Origin: an uncultured Bdellovibrionales bacterium
GTDB taxonomy: Bacteria > Bdellovibrionota > Bdellovibrionia > Bdellovibrionales > Bdellovibrionaceae
Reading direction: 5' to 3'
Assembly (NCBI GenBank): GCA_903926205.1
Contig: CAIYID010000091.1
Coordinates: 1-64,000 of the forward strand
DNA length: 64,000 nt
Under the pieces are notes generated by a model. That model was not told the DNA's origin. It saw only the letters and a list, made by a program, of their open reading frames with translations, and made no database searches. Below, piece by piece: positions 27,165 to 34,717 of this stretch. The position numbers were made by a program, and so were the translations under genes. Every line of letters starts with the position of its first letter. Positions within the stretch are counted from its first letter, which is position 1.

Positions 27165-28135
27165 AATCCATTTTCCTTTAGCCATTGAGGGTTGAAAGCT
27201 TTGCTCAGATATCCGCGACCATTGTCGGGAAACAAAATTAAAATATTTGAAGGACGAGTCAGCTTTTTAGACCATTCGATGGCGGCGACGACGGCCATTG
27301 CGGAAGAAGGTCCAACGCAAAGACCTTCGTGTCTAATCAGGTCTCGAGTCATTGCAAACGATTGCTGATCAGTCACTTGTACCACTCCATCCATATATTG
27401 AAGCTGCACATTATCTGGCAGCATGTCTTCGCCGACGCCTTCGACTTTATAAGGAGCAGGAGGTGTGACAACTTTTTTGTGGTAGAATAAGTCATAAAGA
27501 ATTGAGCCCACGGGATCTGCCATCACAATTTGTACTGAGGGCTTTTTCTCTTTGAAAAAATGGCCCACTCCAGAAATAGTGCCGCCAGTTCCAGCTCCAG
27601 CAACAAAAACGTCGATTTTATCTCCGAATTGCTCGAAAATTTCTGGCCCGGTACTGCGGTAGTGTTGATTCACGTTATCAGGATTATGATATTGATTGGT
27701 GTGAAAAGAGCCCGGAGTTTCTGCCACCAGCTTTTTACAGACGGACAAAAAACTTCGAGGATCTTCCGGTGCCACGCCGGAAGGAGTGATGATGACTTCC
27801 GCGCCGAAGGCCCTTAAAAGCGCGCGTTTTTCTTCACTAATTTTATCCGGCATCACAAAAATACTTTTATAACCTTTGATCGAGGCCACCATGGCCAGTC
27901 CCACACCAGTATTTCCCGAAGTGGCTTCAATGATCGTTCCGCCAGGTTTCAATAGACCTTTTCTTTCAGCTTCTTGAATCATGTGAACGGCGACACGGTC
28001 TTTCACACTGGAGCCAGGATTAAAATACTCCAATTTTGCGTAAAATTGATGAGGAGACTTTGACGCCACTTTATTCAGTCTGACGATCGGAGTATTGCCG
28101 ATAGTTTCCAGAAGACTACTGTAGACTTTTTTCAT
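27161..28135 (-). CDS. Cystathionine beta-synthase / cysteine synthase family enzyme
   Basis: The 324-residue fold-type II PLP enzyme has IGNTPIVRLNKV, the PLP Lys in NPGSSVKDRVAVHM, EATSGNTGVGLAM and GTGGTISGVGHFF. It has no C-terminal CBS domain. It could make cysteine from O-acetylserine and sulfide, or cystathionine from (O-acetyl)serine and homocysteine. Being coupled to a cystathionine lyase/synthase gene it more likely makes cystathionine in reverse transsulfuration. No SAM or cysteine riboswitch is visible upstream. Confidence 0.88.
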   Translation of the reverse strand: MKKVYSSLLETIGNTPIVRLNKVASKSPHQFYAKLEYFNPGSSVKDRVAVHMIQEAERKGLLKPGGTIIEATSGNTGVGLAMVASIKGYKSIFVMPDKISEEKRALLRAFGAEVIITPSGVAPEDPRSFLSVCKKLVAETPGSFHTNQYHNPDNVNQHYRSTGPEIFEQFGDKIDVFVAGAGTGGTISGVGHFFKEKKPSVQIVMADPVGSILYDLFYHKKVVTPPAPYKVEGVGEDMLPDNVQLQYMDGVVQVTDQQSFAMTRDLIRHEGLCVGPSSAMAVVAAIEWSKKLTRPSNILILFPDNGRGYLSKAFNPQWLKENGL

Positions 28136-28171
28136 AAGGATAGACTCGTTTTCTTTGATGACTTGTGAAAT

Positions 28172-28393
28172 TTACTTACTGTCTTGAATTTGAAGATTTT
28201 TTGAATGAAGACCGAGGTAACCAAGATCGATTTTCTTTAAAACTAAAGTCATTTGTTCAATGGGGTCCGCAGAAAACTCGATATCGAATTTTTTCACCAG
28301 TGATTTTACTTTGGTTTGATTGGGTTTTGATTTGCTAACTTCTGCAATGAGCTCTTTGATCTCTTCTTGATTAAAATTTACACTTGGTTGCAT
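28172..28393 (-). CDS. Small hypothetical protein
   Basis: The 73-residue, Lys/Glu-rich protein is likely helical, with no export signal (core KELIAEVSKSKPNQTKVKSL). A GAGGGGA site precedes the ATG at 28393. The frame stays open further upstream, but that part overlaps the TadC-like gene and has no translation signal. It could be transcribed with the transsulfuration pair 37 nt downstream. The family is not recognised. Confidence 0.6.
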   Translation of the reverse strand: MQPSVNFNQEEIKELIAEVSKSKPNQTKVKSLVKKFDIEFSADPIEQMTLVLKKIDLGYLGLHSKNLQIQDSK

Positions 28394-28467
28394 CGATTTC
28401 CCCTCATAACACTTAATGAGTCTCGAAAGTCGCTCGAAATTACCAAGTGAGCAAGTCCAAAAAAAAA

Positions 28468-28896
28468 TTAAATGAAGTGCATTAACTGACCAAAAAGAGG
28501 AGAAAGAAAAAGAATCGCCAGCGCTGGAAATTGCAATAAGAGCAGCGGAATCAGGGCTTTCATGGGCAGTAGCGTTGTGCGCCGCTCTAGCTCCTCCGTA
28601 CAAGCCTGAATAATTTCGGTTTCCAATGTGCTCAGAATGGGTAAAATCGATTCACCCTTTAATCCTCGGTCAATCACATCTAATAAAACACGACGATATT
28701 GACTGGAGATTGATTTTTTAATCTTTAAGGTGGAGGCGCCTTGATCTCGCAAGGCTAACCATTGTGCAACAAGGACCGTTAGCTCGTCTGATGCACCTGA
28801 AAAGTAGTACTGGAGACCTTGACGAAGAGATTCTCCTCGTTCCAAGGATAATTTCATACACAAAAGTAGTTTTAAAGAGGGGCTTAAACTTTCCAT
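28468..28896 (-). CDS. TadC-like type II/IV secretion platform protein
   Basis: The 142-residue protein is a T2SF (GspF/TadC-type) domain. Amphipathic helices (LLLCMKLSLERGESLRQGLQYY; GLKGESILPILSTLETEI) precede one C-terminal hydrophobic helix pair (LLPMKALIPLLLLQFPALAILFLSP), where the long first segment resembles the TadB/TadC platform that drives Flp-type pili. The start at 28896 is chosen for its AAGGAG site. It overlaps the TadB-like gene by 13 nt. It is shorter than typical TadC. Confidence 0.68.
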   Translation of the reverse strand: MESLSPSLKLLLCMKLSLERGESLRQGLQYYFSGASDELTVLVAQWLALRDQGASTLKIKKSISSQYRRVLLDVIDRGLKGESILPILSTLETEIIQACTEELERRTTLLPMKALIPLLLLQFPALAILFLSPLFGQLMHFI

Positions 28897-29621
28897 TGAT
28901 GGCTCCTTCCTAAGTTCCAAATCCAAAAAGTGCCGAAAATAAATAACAAGAAAGAAATTCCGATGAATTTGAAGTCCAAATTCTTGGAAAAATTCACAAA
29001 ATCAAAAATCAACGCCAAAAAATAGAGGATACCAACAATAATTGATTGAGCACGGGCTTGAAGCGTTGCCATCCTGGACTTTTGACGAAAGTTTTCTTCC
29101 ACTTTGAGTTGATAGCGGAATGATTTGATTCGATCGGCAATTCGATGAGTACTTTGATCGGCCATTTTAAGCTCGAAATACACGCGTTGAATCTTCGGAT
29201 CTGAATTCTTTATCGAAAAAGTCTGTCGAAGTAAAATTAATGAGGCAATTTCTTTTAAATAAAAGCCGTATTGTGCTTCAGCAGTAGAAATTTCACCGAG
29301 AGAGTCTCGAAATGATTTTCCCGATTTCAGCGACAGCAAAATTGCATCCATGGCTGAAACTAAAGACTCATTGAATTCAGACTTTCTCCGAAGTTCCACC
29401 CAAAATGGCACAAGTGATGCTAAAAACATCAGAAAAAGAAAATACAGGCAGCAGAAAACTCGGTTCCATTGAAAAAAAAGGGGTAAAGTAGATAAGGACA
29501 AGATGAAAACATCGATTCCAAAAAAGTTTTCTACTGAAACTATTTTTTTCTCGAACAGTTTTATAAAAATTCGTCGTACGGACATCCATCCGAACATTGA
29601 AATCAGTGTTGACGTCAGCAT
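28884..29621 (-). CDS. TadB-like type II/IV secretion platform protein
   Basis: The 245-residue protein has two N-terminal membrane helices, a cytoplasmic helical T2SF domain (FNESLVSAMDAILLSLKSGKSFRDSLGEIS; FRYQLKVEENFRQKSRMATLQARAQ) and two C-terminal helices. This is the layout of TadB, an inner membrane platform for Tad/Flp pilus assembly. A GAGGTGA site lies four bases before the ATG. Together with the TadC-like gene it forms an isolated pair: no TadA/CpaF ATPase, secretin or pilin gene is nearby. Confidence 0.72.
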   Translation of the reverse strand: MLTSTLISMFGWMSVRRIFIKLFEKKIVSVENFFGIDVFILSLSTLPLFFQWNRVFCCLYFLFLMFLASLVPFWVELRRKSEFNESLVSAMDAILLSLKSGKSFRDSLGEISTAEAQYGFYLKEIASLILLRQTFSIKNSDPKIQRVYFELKMADQSTHRIADRIKSFRYQLKVEENFRQKSRMATLQARAQSIIVGILYFLALIFDFVNFSKNLDFKFIGISFLLFIFGTFWIWNLGRSHQWKV

Positions 29622-29677
29622 TACTCACCTCTTTTGGTATTCAAACGAAGCAAAAATGATGCAAACAAAATTTTCTA

Positions 29678-29706
29678 TTGACGTAGCAACTCAATTTGTG
29701 AAGAAT
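29678..29706 (+). promoter_or_regulatory. Possible sigma-70 promoter for the lysine-rich peptide gene
   Basis: TTGACG at 29678-29683 and AAGAAT at 29701-29706 are 17 bp apart, followed by a leader of about 55 nt that ends in an AGGAGG ribosome site. The -10 box is weak. Confidence 0.35.
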
Positions 29707-29764
29707 TAGCTTAAGAGGACAATAACAAACAACATAAACAGTAACCAAATAACAGGAGGCTACT

Positions 29765-29842
29765 ATGGCTAAGAAAAAAGCTACAAAAAAGAAAACGACT
29801 AAGAAAAAAGCTACAAAAAAGAAAACGACTAAAAAGAAATAG
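29765..29842 (+). CDS. 25-residue lysine-rich (histone-tail-like) peptide
   Basis: The open frame starts MAKKKATKKKTTKKK and repeats the same block, so 17 of 25 residues are Lys and the rest are only Met, Ala and Thr. An AGGAGG site lies just upstream and a strong terminator 37 nt downstream, so it is a complete small transcription unit. The coding part contains a perfect 30-nt tandem duplication (29771-29800 and 29801-29830). The composition matches the basic tails of histone H1-like bacterial proteins, and nucleic-acid binding is the obvious guess, unproven. Confidence 0.7.
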   Translation: MAKKKATKKKTTKKKATKKKTTKKK

Positions 29843-29878
29843 TTTTTATTGTGCTTGAGCTTAGTCAGGTACGTGAAG

Positions 29879-29910
29879 AACCCTCGGGAGACCGGGGGTT
29901 TTTTATTTTG
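29879..29910 (+). terminator. Rho-independent terminator of the lysine-rich peptide gene
   Basis: A nine-pair stem AACCCTCGG/CCGGGGGTT (one G-T) closes a GAGA tetraloop, followed by TTTTATTTT. The rest of 29911-30074 is leader of the next gene with no other feature visible. Confidence 0.9.
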
Positions 29911-30074
29911 AAAATTGATCTAAGAGATTCACATCAACAAGAATCGCTTGCAAGGAAACCGAACTAGACTGGCTTTTTATCACCAAGCAAAGGGTCTAGT
30001 AAAAAAATCAGGACAAAGGATCTAATCAAAAAAAGGTTTTTGCTATTGCGGAATTTTCATTGGAACCTAGTGAC

Positions 30075-31067
30075 ATGTCCATGCGAGTCAAATATTGGGG
30101 AGTTCGTGGTTCCTTGCCATCCTCTCCTCCACCAGAGCAAACGGCAAAAGACGTAGAAGGAATTCTACAACGCTTTTTTCAATCTGGTTTTTCTCTTCCC
30201 TCGCAAATCAGCGAATTTATGGCATCTCAAGAATTGCCTCAGTTAGGCGGTTATGGAACGGCCACCACTTGCGCTGAAGTCATTTCATCCAAGGGCAGTC
30301 AGATCATTATTGATGGAGGAAGCGGAATTCGAAACTTAGCAGAGTCAATGATGAAGGGGCCTGCAAGCAAAGGTAAAGCCAACATACATGTGTTTTTGAC
30401 TCACTTTCATTGGGATCATTTGATTGGCCTGCCTTTTTTTGTTCCCAATTTTATTAATGGAAATCGCATCAATTACTACGCGGTTCAACCAGAATTAGAA
30501 ACAATGGTGCGAGGGCTTTTTAAGCGTCCGTATTTTCCCGTTTCATTTGAGTCGCTAGCCTCAGATATTCGATTTTATCAACTAGAGCCTCGAAGGCCGA
30601 TTAAAATAGATGATTTCACAGTGACCGCTTATCAATTAGATCATCCGGATCCTTGCTGGGGTTTTAAAATCGAAAACGGTGGAAAGGCTTACGCGCACTG
30701 TGTGGATTCTGAGGGAACTCGCTGCTCACAGGAGGCATTGGGGCCGGATCTGCCTCTCTATCAGAATATTGATTTGATGTATTTTGATGCGCAATACACT
30801 TTGCCAGAATTAGCCGAAAAAGCGAACTGGGGTCATAGTGCTGCACAAATAGGTTTGGATCTCGCTTTTAGAGAAAAAATTAAGCAAGTTATTTTTGCTC
30901 ACCATGATCCTGGTGCTCAAACAGGGGATATCAACGAATTACAAAGACAAACTGCCGAGTACCATCGTTGGAGAAATAAACAAGCCGAAACGAATCACGG
31001 AAAACTTCCAGATGTGAAGTGGAGCTTTGCTTATGAAGGTATGGAAGTCGATCTTTCTAAAATCTAA
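30075..31067 (+). CDS. Metallo-beta-lactamase-fold hydrolase
   Basis: The protein of about 330 residues has an MBL core: VKYWGVRGSLP at the N-terminus, IIDGGSGIRNL, then the zinc motif THFHWDHLIG (HxHxDH), a later His in YQLDHPDP, and FAHHDPG near the end. The WGVRGS start and overall order resemble PhnP/cyclic-phosphodiesterase-type members. Substrate is unknown; phosphodiesters are the best guess. Nearby ATGs at 30075 and 30081 are both possible, and the longer TTG frame from 30060 lacks support. It is a single gene in the cytoplasm. Confidence 0.82.
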   Translation: MSMRVKYWGVRGSLPSSPPPEQTAKDVEGILQRFFQSGFSLPSQISEFMASQELPQLGGYGTATTCAEVISSKGSQIIIDGGSGIRNLAESMMKGPASKGKANIHVFLTHFHWDHLIGLPFFVPNFINGNRINYYAVQPELETMVRGLFKRPYFPVSFESLASDIRFYQLEPRRPIKIDDFTVTAYQLDHPDPCWGFKIENGGKAYAHCVDSEGTRCSQEALGPDLPLYQNIDLMYFDAQYTLPELAEKANWGHSAAQIGLDLAFREKIKQVIFAHHDPGAQTGDINELQRQTAEYHRWRNKQAETNHGKLPDVKWSFAYEGMEVDLSKI

Positions 31068-31099
31068 CGAGCTAAAATAGTTTTACAAGCGATTAAAAT

Positions 31100-33385
31100 C
31101 TAGAGTTTTGGTTCGCTGCCTTTGATGAAAAGAAGTTCGGCTTCTTTCGGCTCTTCCTCGGGACGGGGAACTTTCATTTTAATCAAGGATTCGGGCCAAG
31201 CAAAATCGTCCGTTGGATTAATGGCGGTTCGTTCTTTCATAAAAGAAATCCAAACTGGCAGCGCGCCAGAAGCGCCCGTTAATCCATGAGAGGTATTGTC
31301 ATCATATCCGACCCAAACAATAGTGGTGAGGTAGGGAGTAAAACCTGCGAACCAAGAGTCTTTATTTTCTGAAGTGGTACCGGTTTTTCCTGCGGCCGGA
31401 GTTGTGATTCCTTGTAAATAGGCAGAACGAGCTGTGCCACCTAAAATGGTCTGTTTCATCATATCCACTAACTGGGCCGCCGGTTCAGCAGGTACGACTT
31501 GTTCCGATGTGGTAGAGCTGGTGTAAACAGTGTCTTTGGACTCTGAAATAACACTTCTGACCGTGTGTAGATTCTTTTTTACTCCTAAGTTGGCCAAGGT
31601 GGAGTAACCTTGCAAAATTTCCTTTGGCGACAATTCGAAGGACCCTAGCGTGACGGAGGGAACCTCTTCCAGGCGACTTTCGATACCGGTGGCGCGTGCG
31701 GCAGCAATGATTTTGCTGATTCCTACCTCAATGCCCAATGAAGCAGTCGCACAATTTAAGCTATTTTTTAGAGCAAAAAACATCGGAACATCGCCAAAAT
31801 ATTTTTTTCCATAATTTTCTGGCGACCAGCTTTGATTTTGATAATCGTAGGTGAATCTTTTATCGTGCAAAATCGTCATGGGATTATATTTTTGGCCGTC
31901 CGTTCCGGCGTTTTCCAAGGCGGCCAAAAAAACAAAAGGTTTCATCACTGAGCCCACCTGGCGATGGCTGTCGATGGCTCGATTAAATTGAGTGACTCGG
32001 TAACTTCGTCCTCCAACAATGGCTTGAATTAAGCCTGATTTATTGTCCGCAGAAAGCAAAACCGACTCGAGAACTTTTCCCTTTTTTCTGAGCGCGGTGA
32101 TGATTTTGTTTTCAGTTTCCAGTTTATTTAGTTGTTCTTTGACTGATTTTTGGGCCTGCACCTGAGCTGATAAATTGAGGCCTGTAAAAACTTTTTTTCC
32201 AGCATAGGGAATGGAAACGGCGGAAAGCTCTTTTTGAACGACATCAATGTAATAAGGCGCAGTTTCTGAAACATTCACGCTGTTGCGAGCAGGCAAAGGT
32301 TGTGATTTTGCTTGCTCCGCCTCTTCGCTTCGAACAAAAGCATGTTCAACCATTTTATCAAGAACCAGCCCGCGTCGAGACCAAGCTTTCGTAGGTTTGT
32401 TAAAGGGATCATAGACGCCAGGCCCATTCAAGACCGCAGCCAGGAGAGCACATTCGTGAAGTTCTAGGTTTTGAATAGGCTTTCCAAAATAAAATTCTGC
32501 AGCAGCGGGAAAACCAATCACTTGAAAAGGGCCATTTTGCCCAAGATAAATAATATTAAGATAAGTTTCCAAAATTTCATCTTTTGAAGAGTGAACTTCC
32601 AAAATTAAGGACATGAAGAGTTCGATGATCTTGCGTTTAAAAGTCCTTTCAGCACTTAAAAAATAATTTTTCACCAACTGCTGAGTGATAGTACTTCCGC
32701 CTTCCACTCGACCGCGAGTGAGATAGTGGACCGCCGCTCGAGCCACGGCAGTGAGACTCACTCCAGAATGGGTCAAAAACTTTGGATCTTCAATAGCAAG
32801 AACGGAGTTTAAGCAAGTCACAGGGATTTCCCCGAGGGGAGTGTAATTTTGCTGAATGGGTTCTTTGCCCAAATACTGCGCGATCAGAATGGGTTCAAGC
32901 TTCGCTTCCAAAGATTTTTGGAGAGGATTTCCAAATAAGGAAAAGTTGGGCTTAGCATCTTTTCCAAAAACCAACATTTGTAGTCCTAGCTTGTTCATCT
33001 CGGGATCGCTGGTTTCCTTAGCTATAAAAAGAAAACAATTTTCTGAATCTTGCGGCAAGGCTTCTAAAGCCGTCTTTTGGCACTCATCAAGATTTCCCTT
33101 GGAATATTCACCAGGACGAATTTTTTCATTCCAAGGGCGAAAGGAGTACTTTCTTTGAATAAGAAGGTTTTCAAATTCGTTGGAAGATAAATTCATTCTC
33201 GGAAAAATACTTTCGGGTGCCGACCAATATTCAGTGGGTGGTAAAAATTTTCTATTTTTTAAGCTCTCAGAAATTCGTTCGTTGAGTTGGTAAGCCCAAA
33301 AACCACCAAAGATTATGACAAGCATCGTCAGGAAGCTCGCTAATCTTAGTAGTTTTTTAATATTGGATTTTAACCACAATTGCAT
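31100..33385 (-). CDS. Class A penicillin-binding protein (PBP1B-like)
   Basis: The 761-residue bifunctional peptidoglycan synthase has one N-terminal membrane anchor and a periplasmic region with UB2H-like features (ENLLIQRKYSFRPW). The GT51 glycosyltransferase (AIEDPKFLTHSGVSLTAVARA; GGSTITQQLVKNYFL) is followed by the transpeptidase with SVMK (active Ser), SLN and KTGTT. The N-terminal arrangement is closer to PBP1B than PBP1A. It polymerises and cross-links the cell wall. It is a single gene, divergent from the DUF507 genes. Confidence 0.93.
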   Translation of the reverse strand: MQLWLKSNIKKLLRLASFLTMLVIIFGGFWAYQLNERISESLKNRKFLPPTEYWSAPESIFPRMNLSSNEFENLLIQRKYSFRPWNEKIRPGEYSKGNLDECQKTALEALPQDSENCFLFIAKETSDPEMNKLGLQMLVFGKDAKPNFSLFGNPLQKSLEAKLEPILIAQYLGKEPIQQNYTPLGEIPVTCLNSVLAIEDPKFLTHSGVSLTAVARAAVHYLTRGRVEGGSTITQQLVKNYFLSAERTFKRKIIELFMSLILEVHSSKDEILETYLNIIYLGQNGPFQVIGFPAAAEFYFGKPIQNLELHECALLAAVLNGPGVYDPFNKPTKAWSRRGLVLDKMVEHAFVRSEEAEQAKSQPLPARNSVNVSETAPYYIDVVQKELSAVSIPYAGKKVFTGLNLSAQVQAQKSVKEQLNKLETENKIITALRKKGKVLESVLLSADNKSGLIQAIVGGRSYRVTQFNRAIDSHRQVGSVMKPFVFLAALENAGTDGQKYNPMTILHDKRFTYDYQNQSWSPENYGKKYFGDVPMFFALKNSLNCATASLGIEVGISKIIAAARATGIESRLEEVPSVTLGSFELSPKEILQGYSTLANLGVKKNLHTVRSVISESKDTVYTSSTTSEQVVPAEPAAQLVDMMKQTILGGTARSAYLQGITTPAAGKTGTTSENKDSWFAGFTPYLTTIVWVGYDDNTSHGLTGASGALPVWISFMKERTAINPTDDFAWPESLIKMKVPRPEEEPKEAELLFIKGSEPKL

Positions 33386-33391
33386 GATTTC

Positions 33392-33420
33392 TTGACATTA
33401 GGTCTTCGTCTTTAAATAGT
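33392..33420 (+). promoter_or_regulatory. Sigma-70-type promoter for the DUF507-groES2 operon
   Basis: A perfect TTGACA (33392-33397) and AATAGT (33415-33420) lie 17 bp apart, 56 nt before the first gene. No RpoH-type element is seen, in contrast to the groESL promoter. Confidence 0.55.
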
Positions 33421-33475
33421 CAAAAAATAGAACAAAGATAAGAACAGCTTCGAAGACTAATTAAGAGGAGATCAA

Positions 33476-33754
33476 ATGCGCCTCACTCAACGAGAGTTTC
33501 AAAAAATCGCCGAACTAGTTTTAAAAAAATGGAAAAAAGATCAAGTCGTCAATTTTAAAGTTGATGAAAAAGCGGTCTTAGCTAGAGCAGTAAAGGCTCT
33601 GGCAGAAGATTATCAGAAGGAGCTTGATCTTGATAGAGAGGTCAATAGGATGCTTGATGATCTTGAGCGTTCGAATGCAGGACAATTTCAGCGATTTAAA
33701 ATGTATCCAATGTTGAAACAAAAATTAGCTAAAGAAAAGAAGGTGATCCTATGA
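33476..33754 (+). CDS. DUF507 family protein (first copy)
   Basis: The 92-residue helical protein matches DUF507 by its opening MRLTQREFQKIAELVLKKWKK, acidic middle DLDREVNRMLDDLE and closing YPMLKQKLAKEKKVIL. Function is unknown for the family. It has an AGAGGAG site. Its stop overlaps the start of a second DUF507 gene by four bases, and groES2 follows, so the three are likely one operon. Confidence 0.82.
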   Translation: MRLTQREFQKIAELVLKKWKKDQVVNFKVDEKAVLARAVKALAEDYQKELDLDREVNRMLDDLERSNAGQFQRFKMYPMLKQKLAKEKKVIL

Positions 33755-34026
33755 TTTTATCAGAAGATCGACAAAGCCACTGGGCTCATGTGATTACGGA
33801 CGCTGTGTGGAATGATGATTTGGTGGATTTCACTGATGAAGATATGGCGCTGCGTCTGGCTAAGCAAGCCTTGGTGGAGTTTGTAAAAGAAGATTCACAA
33901 ATTGACTCTGCAGCCAGGCAGAAAGTAAGTTCCCTCAAGCGTGGCGTGATGGAGGGAACTCCAGAATGGGACGTGCTCTATCGTAAATATTACGAAGAAG
34001 AGCTAAAGAAAAAAGAACGCCCTTAA
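33751..34026 (+). CDS. DUF507 family protein (second copy)
   Basis: The 91-residue protein is a diverged tandem paralogue of the preceding gene (LSEDRQSHWAHVITDAVWND; LAKQALVEFVKEDSQID; closing DVLYRKYYEEELKKKERP). The pair may form a heterodimer, but this is inference from coupling (four-base overlap). It is followed after 27 nt by the extended groES gene. Confidence 0.75.
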   Translation: MILSEDRQSHWAHVITDAVWNDDLVDFTDEDMALRLAKQALVEFVKEDSQIDSAARQKVSSLKRGVMEGTPEWDVLYRKYYEEELKKKERP

Positions 34027-34053
34027 TTAAGGGCAAAAAAGAGCGAGGCAATC

Positions 34054-34596
34054 ATGGCTAAATCTCAAAAAAAACAAGTAAAGAAAATAGCAAAAGCTGG
34101 AAAAAAAGTGGCTGCAAAAGTAGCAAAAAAAACCGCGAAAAAACCAATGAAGGCTGCGCCAAAAAAAACAAAAATGGCAGCTAAAAAACCAGTGAAAAAA
34201 GCAAGAAAACTTGAGAAGGCCGCGAAGCCTGCAAAGGCTGTTAAAGCAATTGCCAAAAAGTCTGAAAAGAAAGGCGTTAAACCTCAAAAAATTAATTTAA
34301 ATTTATTGATATCACCTTTAGATGATCGTGTTTTGGTTCAAATTCAAGCTGGAGAGCGAGTCACCGCAGGTGGATTAATCATTCCCGACACCGCACAAGT
34401 TTCTGGTAATCAAAGGGGCGTTGTCGTCGCTGTGGGTCGTGGTCATCGTGATAACAAAGGTCGCATCCGTCCTTTGGAGCTGAAAATCGGAGATTTGATC
34501 TTGGTTTCGGAAAATTCTGGCGACAGCATTGAAGTTGTTGGGGAAGATTTAAAAATTCTGCGTGAGAGCGAGATTCTCGGAGTGCTTGATCTGTAG
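34054..34596 (+). CDS. groES2: Second GroES with a lysine/alanine-rich histone H1-like N-terminal extension
   Basis: The 180-residue protein has two parts. Residues 1 to about 83 are a Lys/Ala/Pro tail (repeats such as AKKTAKKPMKAAPKKTK) like bacterial H1-type proteins and AlgP. Residues from about 84 are a complete GroES domain: LLISPLDDRVLVQIQ, mobile loop GGLIIPDTA, ESEILGVLDL at the end. It should still cap GroEL, and the tail could bind nucleic acid, membranes or client proteins. Bdellovibrio is known to have a second groES regulated apart from groESL; the symbol is given in that sense. It sits downstream of two DUF507 genes. Confidence 0.88.
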   Translation: MAKSQKKQVKKIAKAGKKVAAKVAKKTAKKPMKAAPKKTKMAAKKPVKKARKLEKAAKPAKAVKAIAKKSEKKGVKPQKINLNLLISPLDDRVLVQIQAGERVTAGGLIIPDTAQVSGNQRGVVVAVGRGHRDNKGRIRPLELKIGDLILVSENSGDSIEVVGEDLKILRESEILGVLDL

Positions 34597-34717
34597 TTGG
34601 AACAGTCGTCAGATCAGCAAAATTTCCTTGTCTATGGTCGAGTTCTGGGCTCAAATGGCCTCAGATGTTACAGTGGTTTATCAAATTTGTTTTCAACAAA
34701 AACTCTAGGTGCAATTT

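Noticed and set aside
29503-29709. 68-residue frame on the plus strand opposite the TadB-like gene
   Set aside because: It lies mostly antisense to a better supported gene with a ribosome site, has no coding character, and ends in the leader of the lysine-rich peptide gene.
34027-34287. Cys/Phe-rich frames opposite the groES2 tail
   Set aside because: Antisense to AAA/AAG-rich codons gives TTT/CTT runs, so Phe/Leu-rich shadows are expected.
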